Part shown: positions 26,384 through 35,702 of the stretch, piece after piece
How positions within the stretch are numbered: position 1 is the first letter of the stretch
Layout of the letters: each line of letters opens with the position of its first letter
Origin: Ruminococcus flavefaciens
Lineage (GTDB): Bacteria > Bacillota > Clostridia > Oscillospirales > Ruminococcaceae
DNA: 64,000 nt
Direction of reading: 5' to 3'
Assembly: GCF_900143025.1 (NCBI RefSeq)
Contig: NZ_FRCT01000005.1
Location: 186,001-250,000, forward strand
The notes under the pieces: generated by a model
The model's database searches: none
Told to the model about the DNA's origin: nothing
The model's input: only the letters and a program-made list of their open reading frames with translations
Program-made: the position numbers and the translations under genes

Positions 26384-27421
26384 ATGTCTTTCTGGGTAAT
26401 CAATCTTATCACATCACTTCTTTCATTCGTGATAGCAGGAGTTTCGGGTATATTCCTTGTACCCTTTCTCCATAAGATTAAATTCGGTCAGCCGATAAAA
26501 ACTGTTGACGGACCTAAGTGGCACGCGAAAAAGCAGGGAACTCCCACAATGGGCGGTTTCATGTTCATAATATCCACGGTCGTGACTGCTATTGCAGGAT
26601 ATTGGATATACAGGTGGAAAACAGGTGTTGATACTACGGATAAGGAAAGCTTCCACCCGTTCTATATCATGCTTGGCTGTATAATTTTCTCAGCAGCCTT
26701 CGGTATCATCGGATTTATCGACGATTATACAAAGGTTGCCAGAAAGAACAATGACGGACTTACTCCGTGGCAGAAAATAGCCTTACAGTTAGTTGTATCT
26801 GTAGGCTTTCTTGCTGTGATACACTTTTTCGGTGACGGCTCGACAAGTATAGACCTTGGATTCTGGAAGTCGCCTTCACTGGGAATATTCTATTATATAC
26901 TCATGCTGCCTGTGATAATTTACCTTACAAATGCGGTAAATCTCACAGACGGCGTTGACGGACTCTGCGGCTCTGTGACATTTGTGGCTATGCTCATTTT
27001 CACTGTATGCTGCACTATAGTCAAGCAGGACGAGATGACCTGCTTCACTATGGCTCTTGCAGGCGGCTGCCTCGGATTTTTACTCTGGAACCTTAATCCT
27101 GCAAAGTGCTTCATGGGCGATACAGGTTCGATGTTCCTCGGTGCTGCCGTAACAGGCGTGGGACTTATCCTCCACAAGCACCTGCTGCTCCTTCTTGTTG
27201 CTCTTGTGTATATCATTGAGGCTCTTTCTGTTGTTATACAGGTTAGCTACTTCAAGTATACAAAGAAGAAGTACGGAGAGGGAAAGCGTATATTCAAGAT
27301 GACTCCTATCCACCATCATTTTGAGATGAGCGGATTCAGTGAGTACAAGATAGTGATAACTTTTTCGCTCTGCGGCATTATTTTCGGAGTATTGGGCATA
27401 ATTACACTGCTGACACTGTAA
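26384..27421 (+). CDS. mraY: Phospho-N-acetylmuramoyl-pentapeptide transferase
   Basis: Integral membrane enzyme that moves phospho-MurNAc-pentapeptide onto undecaprenyl phosphate, forming lipid I. 345 residues with about ten membrane helices. Conserved pieces are visible: GTPTMGGFMF, GFIDDYTKV (metal-binding Asp pair), NAVNLTDGVDGL and the histidine loop MTPIHHHFEMSG. Normal length. The upstream binding site is GGAG (CTGGAGTTG). Confidence 0.97.
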   Translation: MSFWVINLITSLLSFVIAGVSGIFLVPFLHKIKFGQPIKTVDGPKWHAKKQGTPTMGGFMFIISTVVTAIAGYWIYRWKTGVDTTDKESFHPFYIMLGCIIFSAAFGIIGFIDDYTKVARKNNDGLTPWQKIALQLVVSVGFLAVIHFFGDGSTSIDLGFWKSPSLGIFYYILMLPVIIYLTNAVNLTDGVDGLCGSVTFVAMLIFTVCCTIVKQDEMTCFTMALAGGCLGFLLWNLNPAKCFMGDTGSMFLGAAVTGVGLILHKHLLLLLVALVYIIEALSVVIQVSYFKYTKKKYGEGKRIFKMTPIHHHFEMSGFSEYKIVITFSLCGIIFGVLGIITLLTL

Positions 27422-27456
27422 TAACGGCAGATCTCGTCATACTATAAGGAGGAAAA

Positions 27457-28734
27457 ATGGCAGCAAGCAAAACTGTAAATAAAAAGCACGTTTCGCTCCC
27501 GAATCCTTTTTCGGGAGGAAGAAAAGGAGACCTGAGCCTTTCGTTCTTCGCATACGTTATGATACTGCTTGTTGTCGGTATCGTAATGATGTCCTCTGCA
27601 AGCTATGCGTGGGCATACAGCGAGCACGGCGGTGATGGTCTTTACTATGCAAAAAAACAGGCGAAAAATGCTGTAGTAGGCTTTGTCGCCATGATCTTCT
27701 TTATGAAGATGGATTATCATAATTTCAAAAATCTGAAGCTGCCTGTGCTGAAAAAATTCAACATAGCAAGTCTTTTGTACTTTTTGGGAATAATTCTCCT
27801 CATTGCCGTTCTTATCTTCGGTAACGATGAAGGCGGCTCAATGGGAGCAAAACGCTGGATCGACATCGGTCCTCTCAATTTGCAGCCGTCAGAGGTGGCA
27901 AAGTTTGCACTTATCATCTTCTTTGCCTATAACATGGAACGTGACGGCGATAAGATGAATGATTTCAAAACGGGCATCATAAAGTATTCGATCATACTGG
28001 GAGTCTATGTAATGCTCATAGCTCTCGAAAAACACATCTCGGGTATCATTCTTATCAGCACTATCGCTGTAGCTATGATACTCTGCGGCGGTGTCAACAA
28101 AAAACACTTCCTCGTCTTCGGTGCGGCTGTCCTCGGACTTGCGATCGCCTATATCTCATGGCAGGCGCAGGTGCCCGACAGTTACGTAAATGTCAGAATA
28201 AGAGCATGGAAAGACCCCTTTGCCGATAAGCTTGGCGATACATGGCAGAATGCAAACTCCATAATCGCTATCGGTTCGGGCGGACTTTTCGGACTTGGTC
28301 TGGGCAACTCACGTCAGAAATATCTCTATCTCCCTGAGACCAAAAACGATTTCGTTTTCCCTATAGTCTGTGAGGAGCTTGGATTTGTGGGAGCTCTTGC
28401 CATTATAATAGTATTCTTCCTTCTTATTATAGAAGGCTATTCGATAGCAGTCCGCTGCAAGGACAGATTCGGTATGCTCATCGCTGTGGGTATAACTACT
28501 CAGATAGGCATACAGACTGTGCTCAATATGGCGGTTGTAAGCAACCTTATACCAAATACAGGTATCAGCCTTCCGTTCTTCAGCTACGGCGGTACCGCCC
28601 TCATAATGCAGCTGGCGGAAATGGGTGTTATGCTGAATATATCTCAGCATCGCTATTACCCTGATGAAAAGCCTAAACCGAAAAAGAAGAAAAAACCTGT
28701 CAAGGAAGAAAAAGCTGAACTAAAAGGAGCATGA
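27457..28734 (+). CDS. ftsW: Lipid II polymerase FtsW (SEDS family)
   Basis: Peptidoglycan glycosyltransferase of the division machinery. 425 residues with about ten membrane helices. Recognisable SEDS features: GAKRWIDIGPLNLQPSEVAKFA, the loop around VRIRAWKDPF, IANSI/IIAIGSGGLFGLGLG, KNDFVFPIVCEELGF, and PNTGISLPFFSYGGTALI. The cytoplasmic tail is Lys-rich. Its stop codon overlaps the upstream ATG of the murG frame. murD, common at this position, is missing. Confidence 0.95.
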   Translation: MAASKTVNKKHVSLPNPFSGGRKGDLSLSFFAYVMILLVVGIVMMSSASYAWAYSEHGGDGLYYAKKQAKNAVVGFVAMIFFMKMDYHNFKNLKLPVLKKFNIASLLYFLGIILLIAVLIFGNDEGGSMGAKRWIDIGPLNLQPSEVAKFALIIFFAYNMERDGDKMNDFKTGIIKYSIILGVYVMLIALEKHISGIILISTIAVAMILCGGVNKKHFLVFGAAVLGLAIAYISWQAQVPDSYVNVRIRAWKDPFADKLGDTWQNANSIIAIGSGGLFGLGLGNSRQKYLYLPETKNDFVFPIVCEELGFVGALAIIIVFFLLIIEGYSIAVRCKDRFGMLIAVGITTQIGIQTVLNMAVVSNLIPNTGISLPFFSYGGTALIMQLAEMGVMLNISQHRYYPDEKPKPKKKKKPVKEEKAELKGA

Positions 28735-28736
28735 AC

Positions 28737-29873
28737 ATGAGAGTACTCATTGCCTGCGGCGGAACAGGCGGTCATATAAACCCGGGTCTTGCAATTGCAG
28801 ATATAATAAAGAAGAAATATCCCGATACGGAATTCCTCTTTGCGGGAACTCCAAAGGGTATGGAGTCAAAGCTTGTGCCAAAGGCAGGCTACAGGCTTGA
28901 AACTATCAAGGTAGCAGGATTTCAGAGAAAGATATCTCTCGAAAATATCGGCAGAAATGCTAAGGCTGTTGCCTATCTTGTCACTTCGGGCAGGAGGGCA
29001 AAGCAGATAATAGAGGGTTTCAAGCCCGATATCGCTATAGGTACGGGCGGCTATGCGGCTGGTCCTGTTATCAGGAAGGCTGCAAGAATGGGCATACCTA
29101 CTGCTATCCATGAGCAGAATGCTTACCCGGGTGTTACAAATAAGCTTCTTTCTAAGGAAGTTGACTATGTTATGCTCACCGTTGAGGAAGCTCTCAAATT
29201 CATGGACAAGAGCAAATTCGAGTACAGCGTTACGGGACTTCCCGTAAGAAGCAATATAAATACCATGAGCCGCGAGGAAGCACGTAAAAAGCTGGGTATC
29301 GACGACAGCTTCACTATTCTTTCATTCGGCGGCAGTCTCGGTGCAGGCTGTATCAATGAGACTATGACAGAGGTGATAAAGTGGCACGTTGGAAAGGGTC
29401 TTAATATAAACCATATCCACGGCTACGGCGGAATGGGAAAGGATACTTTCCCCAAGGCTATGAAGGAAGCGGGAATACCGCTCAAATCCGACAGGCTCCG
29501 CATTACCGAGTACATAAACGATATGGACGTTTGTCTTGCGGCGGCTGACCTTGTTATCTGCCGTTCGGGAGCGTCTACCCTTGCTGAGCTTGAAGCAGCA
29601 GGCAAGGCTTCGATACTTATACCCTCACCTATAGTTGCAGGAAATCACCAGTACCACAATGCTATGGTTCTCGGCAATGCAGGTGCAGCAGTAGTTATCG
29701 AGCAGAAGGACGTTACCAATCAGCGCATGATAGACGAGATAGAAAAGCTTTACGGCGACAGCGCGAAGGTAAGGGCTATGTCCGAAAGTGCAGCCAAGCT
29801 TCACCTTGCAGATACAAATGACAGAATACTCGCAGTAATAGATAAACTTATTGAAAAGAGCAATAAAAAATGA
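28737..29873 (+). CDS. murG: UDP-N-acetylglucosamine--N-acetylmuramyl-(pentapeptide) transferase
   Basis: Membrane-associated GT28 enzyme that converts lipid I to lipid II. 378 residues. The N-terminal glycine loop is CGGTGGHINPGLAIA, followed by IHEQNAYPGVTNKLL and, in the C-terminal half, LSFGGSLGA and ICRSGASTLAELEAAGKASI. ATG 28737 is preferred over the ATG at 28731 because AAGGAG is 7 bases upstream. It overlaps the following hydrolase gene by 4 bases. Confidence 0.96.
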   Translation: MRVLIACGGTGGHINPGLAIADIIKKKYPDTEFLFAGTPKGMESKLVPKAGYRLETIKVAGFQRKISLENIGRNAKAVAYLVTSGRRAKQIIEGFKPDIAIGTGGYAAGPVIRKAARMGIPTAIHEQNAYPGVTNKLLSKEVDYVMLTVEEALKFMDKSKFEYSVTGLPVRSNINTMSREEARKKLGIDDSFTILSFGGSLGAGCINETMTEVIKWHVGKGLNINHIHGYGGMGKDTFPKAMKEAGIPLKSDRLRITEYINDMDVCLAAADLVICRSGASTLAELEAAGKASILIPSPIVAGNHQYHNAMVLGNAGAAVVIEQKDVTNQRMIDEIEKLYGDSAKVRAMSESAAKLHLADTNDRILAVIDKLIEKSNKK

Positions 29874-30742
29874 ACACAGGTAAAAAAGTCGAAGTAAACG
29901 GTGAAAAAATTAATGTGTACAGCGAAGGAAGCGGCGATATTACTATAGTTTTTATGGCGGGCAACGGTATTACCTGTCCTGTGCTCGAGTATAAGCCGAT
30001 CTATCGCAGAATGTCAAAGAATTACCGTATAGCTGTCATTGAAAAGGCGGGCTACGGATTCAGCGACAGAGCGAAAACTCCGAGAACTATAGAAAACCTT
30101 ATCACTGAGGACAGGGAAGCTCTTCTCAAATCAGGCATTCAGCCCCCATATGTTCTCGCAGTACATTCCTATTCGGGCTTTGAGGCTGTATACTGGGCAA
30201 ATACATATCCCGACGAAGTGAAAGCAGTGCTGAGTATGGATATGGGTATCCCGACTACGGCTATATTGCAGGCTAAGGAAATAGGCGAGGAAAAACGCAC
30301 CGCCTTAATAAAAAAGCAGCTTAAGCTGCTTCAGAAGGTGGCAAAAGGCGGATTTCTGGCAAAGCTGTTCAGGAACAAGCTTGAAAACGCTTCGGGACTT
30401 CTCGGCGGCAGTGAGCTCGATGATGAAGAAAAGAAGATATACAGGGAAATGTTCTATAAAAACATCGCTAACACCGAATTTTCAGAGGAAGCGATGTACA
30501 TGACAGAAAATGCGCAGAAAGCAGAAAATACAGGCATTCTTAAATGCCCGTGCTGCTTTTACATAAGTGATATGAAGACCGTGACCAAAAAGGTCTCATG
30601 GAGACAGTCAGGCATAGACTACGCAAAAAAATGCGGCGGAGAGATACATTTGTCAGACAAAGGACATATGATGTACGCTTTCATACCCGATGAAATGTCG
30701 GAAACATTCAGTAAATTCCTGAATAATATTTTTGCGCAGTAA
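29870..30742 (+). CDS. Alpha/beta hydrolase, function unknown
   Basis: 290 residues with the alpha/beta-hydrolase fold: FMAGNGITCPVLEY (oxyanion region), AVIEKAGYGFSD, the nucleophile elbow VHSYSGFEAVYW (Ser in HSYSG) near residue 103, and a late KGHMMYAF containing the likely catalytic His. It starts inside the end of murG (ATGA overlap), so it is translated with the wall genes. It is not a usual dcw member. Substrate cannot be told; a role in lipid or wall-precursor metabolism is only suggested by position. Confidence 0.8.
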   Translation: MNTGKKVEVNGEKINVYSEGSGDITIVFMAGNGITCPVLEYKPIYRRMSKNYRIAVIEKAGYGFSDRAKTPRTIENLITEDREALLKSGIQPPYVLAVHSYSGFEAVYWANTYPDEVKAVLSMDMGIPTTAILQAKEIGEEKRTALIKKQLKLLQKVAKGGFLAKLFRNKLENASGLLGGSELDDEEKKIYREMFYKNIANTEFSEEAMYMTENAQKAENTGILKCPCCFYISDMKTVTKKVSWRQSGIDYAKKCGGEIHLSDKGHMMYAFIPDEMSETFSKFLNNIFAQ

Positions 30743-30821
30743 AATTAAGCTGTTAAATTATGAATTGTAACACATTACCGCCCTCAGGCATATTATACAG
30801 AAAATGCTGTGAGGTGGTATA

Positions 30822-32081
30822 ATGCAGAAATTCATAATAACGGGCGGCAAAAGCCTGCGCGGCGAGCTTGCCTTGCAGGGAAGCAAAAACAGTTCACTGC
30901 CTATTATGGCGGCGGCACTGCTTTGCTGCGGCGAGTGTACGCTGCACAGCTGCCCCAAGCTTACCGATGTGTATGCAGCTTCAAGGATACTGAACTGTGT
31001 GGGCTGTCGGTGTACATTTTCGGATAATACGGCTGTTATCGACTCAACTTTCGTTGACAGGACTCATATATCCGAGGAGCTTATGCGCGAGATGCGCTCT
31101 TCCATTATTTTCATGGGAGCTATGCTGGGCAGAGCAGGGGAATGTACAGTAAGCGTTCCCGGAGGCTGCGAGCTTGGTCCCAGACCTATTGATATGCACC
31201 TTGCGGCACTCAGGAAAATGGGTGTGGATATAACCGAAAGCGGCGGCAGTATAATATGCAGGGCTGCTCTCGGCAGAGCAAAAGGTGCGAAAATATCCCT
31301 TGCCTTTCCTTCGGTGGGAGCTACGGAGAATGTTATACTCTGTGCGGTGACTGCCGACGGTGAGACCGTCATAAACAATGCGGCTCGTGAGCCTGAGATA
31401 TGCGACCTCTGCGGCTTTCTGAGATGCTGCGGAGCTGACATAATGGGCGACGGCGAGAGCAGGATAGTTATAAAAGGAAAAAAACAGCTTCACGGCTGTG
31501 AATATACAATTATGCCCGACAGGATAGCTGCGGCGACTTACCTTTCAATGGTCGCGGCGACCCGCGGCGAACTTATACTTACAAATGCCTGCGTCCCCGA
31601 AACAGAGCCTTTCCTCTCGGTTCTGGAGCAGACGGGGTGCAGCATATATACATCAGAAAATAAAATATACCTGCGCAGCGGTACTCGGCTAAAGGCTGTA
31701 AGGGAAAGGATAAGGACTATGCCTCACCCCGGCTTCCCTACAGATGCACAGGCTGTACTTATGGCTGCGCTTGCTGTTGCTGACGGAACAAGCATATTCG
31801 AGGAGAATATCTTCGATTGCAGATACCGTCACACAGATGCTCTTATCAAAATGGGAGCAGATATACAGGTGCTTGGCAAAGTAGCAGTTGTAAAGGGAGT
31901 TGAAAAGCTCCGCGGAGCAAATGTGCAGGCCACTGACCTGCGGGGCGGAGCGGCGATGATAATTGCTGCACTTTGCGGAACAGGTACTTCTGAGATAGGT
32001 CGTATATGTCATATTGACAGAGGATATGAAAAAATTGAAGAAGCCGTAAGACTACTCGGCGGTGATATGCGTCGGGTCTGA
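30822..32081 (+). CDS. murA: UDP-N-acetylglucosamine 1-carboxyvinyltransferase
   Basis: Transfers enolpyruvate from PEP to UDP-GlcNAc, the first committed step of peptidoglycan synthesis; target of fosfomycin. 419 residues. The catalytic cysteine is Cys116 in PGGCELGPRPIDMHL, equivalent to E. coli Cys115, so the enzyme should be fosfomycin-sensitive by that criterion. It also has QGSKNSSLPIMAA near the start and DRIAAATY in the middle. GAGGTGG lies just before the ATG. It overlaps the long frame of ftsQ at its 3' end. Confidence 0.94.
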   Translation: MQKFIITGGKSLRGELALQGSKNSSLPIMAAALLCCGECTLHSCPKLTDVYAASRILNCVGCRCTFSDNTAVIDSTFVDRTHISEELMREMRSSIIFMGAMLGRAGECTVSVPGGCELGPRPIDMHLAALRKMGVDITESGGSIICRAALGRAKGAKISLAFPSVGATENVILCAVTADGETVINNAAREPEICDLCGFLRCCGADIMGDGESRIVIKGKKQLHGCEYTIMPDRIAAATYLSMVAATRGELILTNACVPETEPFLSVLEQTGCSIYTSENKIYLRSGTRLKAVRERIRTMPHPGFPTDAQAVLMAALAVADGTSIFEENIFDCRYRHTDALIKMGADIQVLGKVAVVKGVEKLRGANVQATDLRGGAAMIIAALCGTGTSEIGRICHIDRGYEKIEEAVRLLGGDMRRV

Positions 32082-32103
32082 GGCGGAAAGATTTGGAGAA
32101 AGT

Positions 32104-33177
32104 ATGAAAGACGTCGAGAAAACAAGCGTTGAAAGAAAGAACAGCCGTAAGCGTATCAGACGGCGAAAAAGAATGATGAATGTTTACGGTCTTGTGGTGC
32201 TCCTGTTGGCGCTGACTGTGGGAATTACAGTAAGCTACACCTTTCTTTTCAATATAAGCGAGATCCGCGTTTCGGGCGAATCGGATATGTATTCCGCGGA
32301 GGAGATCGTTGTAGCCTCGGGAATAAACGAGGGCGATAATCTGCTCAGGCTCGATACGAAAAAGAGTGAGCAGAGAATACTCGACGAGCTCCTTTACGTT
32401 GAGACAGCAAAGGTGCGCAGAGACTTTCCGTCATCGCTTGAAATAACGGTAACTCGATGCATACCTGCTTTTAATGTGAGCTATGACAGCGGAGTCCTTA
32501 TTGTCAGCAAAAAGGGAAAGATTCTTGCTTCAAATAACTTCATTACGGAGGGCCTTCCTATAATTGAGGGACTCGAACCGTCACAGGTGACTCCGGGAAA
32601 GCCTGTTGTCTCGGAAAATGAACATAAAAATGAGGCGTTCACTGAGCTTATAAGCACTATGGTGTCAATGGGCGACGACAATATATCAATTGTTGATATG
32701 AGCGATGAACATTCAATCGTCGTTCAGTATAAAAATGATATGATTTTCAAAATGGGCAACTGGAACGACGTTGAATACAAGCTCAATCTTGCCAAGAATG
32801 TTATGAATGATGATACTGTAAAGGGCAAGAAAGGCTATCTTACAATGATCGGCTCAAATCAGTGCAGCTTCAGAACAAGTGATTCTCCTGTTTCTACGCC
32901 GGGTATCATCGAGCCGAAAACCGAACCTAAGACTGATGAATACGGTAATCCTATAGACGATATCGGCAGCGGTGAGCGCAATCCCGAGCAGGAGGCGGAT
33001 TTTGACCGCATCAACAGTACAACTGCAACGACTCAGGCAGAGCCGCAGACTGAGGCTCAGAACGATTGGTCGGATAACAGCTACAGCGGTGACGACAGCG
33101 GCTACTATGGCAACGGCAATTACAGCGATAACAGCGGAGATTACGGTAATTATGACGGCTCTGAACAGCAGTGGTAA
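32104..33177 (+). CDS. Cell division protein FtsQ/DivIB
   Basis: 357 residues: basic cytoplasmic end (RKRIRRRKRMM), one membrane helix (about 24-44), and a POTRA domain starting FNISEIRVSGESDMYSAEEI (about 48-118) followed by the FtsQ core. The last 55 residues are low complexity, rich in Asp, Asn, Ser, Gly and Tyr (for example NSYSGDDSGYYGNGNYSD), and would be extracellular and disordered. The ATG at 32104 is chosen, with GGAG 5 bases upstream; the frame is open from 32062 but that lies inside murA. Confidence 0.88.
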   Translation: MKDVEKTSVERKNSRKRIRRRKRMMNVYGLVVLLLALTVGITVSYTFLFNISEIRVSGESDMYSAEEIVVASGINEGDNLLRLDTKKSEQRILDELLYVETAKVRRDFPSSLEITVTRCIPAFNVSYDSGVLIVSKKGKILASNNFITEGLPIIEGLEPSQVTPGKPVVSENEHKNEAFTELISTMVSMGDDNISIVDMSDEHSIVVQYKNDMIFKMGNWNDVEYKLNLAKNVMNDDTVKGKKGYLTMIGSNQCSFRTSDSPVSTPGIIEPKTEPKTDEYGNPIDDIGSGERNPEQEADFDRINSTTATTQAEPQTEAQNDWSDNSYSGDDSGYYGNGNYSDNSGDYGNYDGSEQQW

Positions 33178-33259
33178 GGAATAAAAATGTACAAAATGCT
33201 GAAAATATGCTGCCCGTTATTGTTAAATTCGCAGAAATTTAAAAATGTTTTATTTACTC

Positions 33260-33288
33260 TTGAAAAAAAAGACTCAGTATGCTAAAAT
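33260..33288 (+). promoter_or_regulatory. Promoter of ftsZ
   Basis: -35 TTGAAA (33260-33265), 17-bp spacer, -10 TAAAAT (33283-33288), about 70 bases before ftsZ. It lets ftsZ be expressed apart from the upstream wall genes. Confidence 0.7.
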
Positions 33289-33360
33289 ATAAAGTGTATT
33301 TATAGGTTAATATATAAATTTGATGATTTATAAGGATAATAAATAGTAGGAGGAGTTCAA

Positions 33361-34497
33361 ATGTCAGATTTCAATTATGAGGAAACACTCGAACCCGATG
33401 TTAATATAAAGGTCATAGGTGTAGGCGGTGGCGGCGGAAACGCTGTAAACTGCATGGTAGATTCGGGCGTTAATAATATAGAATATATCGCTATCAATAC
33501 AGATGCCAAGGCACTCAACAAGTCCAAGGCTACAACAAGAATACCGATCGGTGCTAAGCTCACAAAGGGCAGAGGCGCAGGAAACAAGCCTGAGATCGGT
33601 CAGCGCAGTGCTGAAGAGAACCGCGATGAGATCGAGACACACCTCAAGGGTGCTGACATGATATTCATTACAGCTGGTATGGGCGGCGGAACAGGTACAG
33701 GTGCTGCTCCTGTTGTTGCTAAGATCGCTAAGGAAATGGATATCCTTACAGTTGCTGTTGTTACAAAGCCTTTCCTCTTCGAGAGAGAGCAGAAAATGGC
33801 TCAGGCTGAAAGAGGTATCGCAGAGCTCAGAAAGTATGTTGACTCCCTTATCGTTATCCCTAACGAAAGACTTCTCGTTGGTCTTGACAAGCCTCTTACA
33901 ATGATGCAGAGCTTCGCTCTTTCAGATGACGTTCTCAAGACCGGTGTAAAGAGTATCTCAGACCTTATCGTTGAGGAAGGATACATCAACCTCGACTTCG
34001 CTGACGTTTCTACTATCATGAAGGATGCAGGCTATGCTCACATGGCTATCGGTCACGGTACAGGCAAGGACAAGGCAAGAGATGCTGCAAACGCTGTTAT
34101 CTCCAGTCCGCTTCTCGAAACATCTATCTCAGGTGCTAAGAGACTCCTTATCAATATCGCAATGTCAGAGGATATTCTTTCATCCGATGTTGACGCAGCT
34201 ACAAAGATGATCACAGATACAGCTGCTGAGGGCGTTGAGTTCATCTTCGGTACAGCATTCAAGGAAGATATGCAGGACGAGATGACTATTACTGTTATCG
34301 CAGCAGGCTTCGACGACGATTCTGCTCCTGTTGCTGATGCTCCTGTTGAGGAGAGCCCTGAGGAGGAGATCATTCCTATCGACAATCCTCTTATTGACGG
34401 CTTCGGCTACGGTGCTCCGCAGCAGCAGAGACCTGCACAGCCTTCTTCAAGTCAGGATTATGATCTTGATGACATTTTCAAGATGCTTGGCAACTAA
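33361..34497 (+). CDS. ftsZ: Cell division protein FtsZ
   Basis: Tubulin-like GTPase that forms the division ring. 378 residues: N-terminal GTP-binding motif [12 protein letters not shown], the tubulin signature GGGTGTG at 108-114, the T7 loop region [10 protein letters not shown], and a variable linker. The C-terminal peptide ends [13 protein letters not shown], the docking site for partners. AGGAGG is 7 bases before the ATG. ftsA, its frequent neighbour, is absent here. Confidence 0.98.
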   Translation: MSDFNYEETLEPDVNIKVIGVGGGGGNAVNCMVDSGVNNIEYIAINTDAKALNKSKATTRIPIGAKLTKGRGAGNKPEIGQRSAEENRDEIETHLKGADMIFITAGMGGGTGTGAAPVVAKIAKEMDILTVAVVTKPFLFEREQKMAQAERGIAELRKYVDSLIVIPNERLLVGLDKPLTMMQSFALSDDVLKTGVKSISDLIVEEGYINLDFADVSTIMKDAGYAHMAIGHGTGKDKARDAANAVISSPLLETSISGAKRLLINIAMSEDILSSDVDAATKMITDTAAEGVEFIFGTAFKEDMQDEMTITVIAAGFDDDSAPVADAPVEESPEEEIIPIDNPLIDGFGYGAPQQQRPAQPSSSQDYDLDDIFKMLGN

Positions 34498-34511
34498 GAA
34501 ATACAATTATC

Positions 34512-34540
34512 AGCGGTCCTTTGCGGACCGCTTTTGTTTT
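34512..34540 (+). terminator. Terminator after ftsZ
   Basis: GCGGTCC pairs with GGACCGC around a 5-base loop, followed by TTTTGTTTT. It closes the dcw cluster. Confidence 0.85.
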
Positions 34541-34612
34541 ATGTAAATGACGTAATTTAGCCATGTCAAATACTTTTTGCAGAATTTTTTGCCGCCTGCA
34601 AAACAGATTTGG

Positions 34613-34641
34613 TTGCAATAGAGTCCTGCATCTGCTATGAT
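34613..34641 (+). promoter_or_regulatory. Promoter of the XRE regulator gene
   Basis: -35 TTGCAA (34613-34618), 17-bp spacer, -10 TATGAT (34636-34641), 40 bases upstream of the ATG. Confidence 0.65.
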
Positions 34642-34680
34642 GAGTACAGACAGGGAAAACCTGCGGAAAGGAGAAACGCT

Positions 34681-35286
34681 ATGGAGCTTGGAAAGAAAAT
34701 AAAGGAACTGAGAGCGGAAAAGAACTGGTCACAGGAGATGCTGGCAGAACGCGCGTATGTCAGCCGCCAGACTGTTTCGAACTGGGAGACTGAAAAGAAT
34801 TATCCCGATGTTCACAGCCTTCTTATCCTAAGCGATATTTTCAGCGTTTCTCTCGACGAGCTTATCAAAGGAGATGTTGATACTATGAAAGAAACTATCA
34901 AAAATGAAGAAGGCAAAAGGCTTAAAAGACTTGAAGTAATTGCTGTTATCGAAATGCTTGCGCTTATGTTCGGTGTAACTCTTATTGTGGATAAAGGCGG
35001 CGAGATAGGGCGTATGATAGGTCTGTTCCTTGCGGGAGTGTTGTCAGTCATCATTATAATGGATTTCCACAAAATAGAAAATATCAAAAGGGATAATGAT
35101 GTTCAGACCTACCGTGAAGTAGTTGCGTTTATGAACGGAGAGACTCTTGATGATATCGAAAAGGAAAAGGAAGCTGCAAAGCGTGTGTCAGAAAAGAAAA
35201 AGATACTTATTTTTTTAGTGTGTTATTTATCAGCAGCTGCTGTTATCGCACTTATTAAATTTGTTTTTTTCACTGAGCGATCGTAA
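34681..35286 (+). CDS. XRE-family regulator with C-terminal membrane segments
   Basis: 201 residues. Residues 1-62 form a helix-turn-helix of the Xre/Cro type (IKELRAEKNWSQEMLAERAY, then VSRQTVSNWETEKNYPD and LDELIKGD). The rest holds three hydrophobic segments (about 82-100, 107-126 and 175-198), so it is a membrane-tethered regulator. Such one-component proteins are common in Clostridia, often with unknown signals. The ATG at 34681 has AAAGGAGA upstream. It stands alone, so its target is not evident. Confidence 0.85.
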   Translation: MELGKKIKELRAEKNWSQEMLAERAYVSRQTVSNWETEKNYPDVHSLLILSDIFSVSLDELIKGDVDTMKETIKNEEGKRLKRLEVIAVIEMLALMFGVTLIVDKGGEIGRMIGLFLAGVLSVIIIMDFHKIENIKRDNDVQTYREVVAFMNGETLDDIEKEKEAAKRVSEKKKILIFLVCYLSAAAVIALIKFVFFTERS

Positions 35287-35702
35287 AATATAATTTGACT
35301 TTGACTCCTTTGTAAATGTTCCTTGTTTTAAAACAATAATGAATATGAGCAACAGGAGTTTCTTTTTATTATTTATGTTATTAAATTGTAAAAAAGATAA
35401 ATATTGTCTAAAAATAAGATAAAGCAGTTGACAGTTAATTAAACGCTTAGTATATTTTACATAAATTTTATAGTAAAGTGCACTAAAATCACTCCAAATT
35501 TTCTACATTTCAATAGTTGAAATAATAAAGTCAATATGTTATAATTTACATAAGGCATAAATCAGCAGAACCTGTATTCTTTTACTGTGAAGGCTAATTT
35601 ATATGCAATATCACCAATGAGAAGTCCTTCACCGTAGTGGAGTGCGGGTTTTTGTTCCTTAAATTTTTAACCTCGTTCTGGACGAGGGGAATGGAGTGTA
35701 CC
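35287..35702 (+). other. Intergenic region with long leader of the DivIVA-like gene
   Basis: 416 bases, A/T-rich. A terminator-like pair (ACTCCT near 35306, AGGAGT near 35355, then TTCTTTTT) may end the XRE gene. A good promoter is at 35517-35545, leaving a leader of about 150 bases that contains a CCTCGT/ACGAGG hairpin (35671-35687) about 8 bases before the binding site GGAG. Nothing else recognisable. Confidence 0.45.
35517..35545 (+). promoter_or_regulatory. Promoter of the DivIVA-like gene
   Basis: -35 TTGAAA (35517-35522), 17-bp spacer, -10 TATAAT (35540-35545). Confidence 0.75.
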
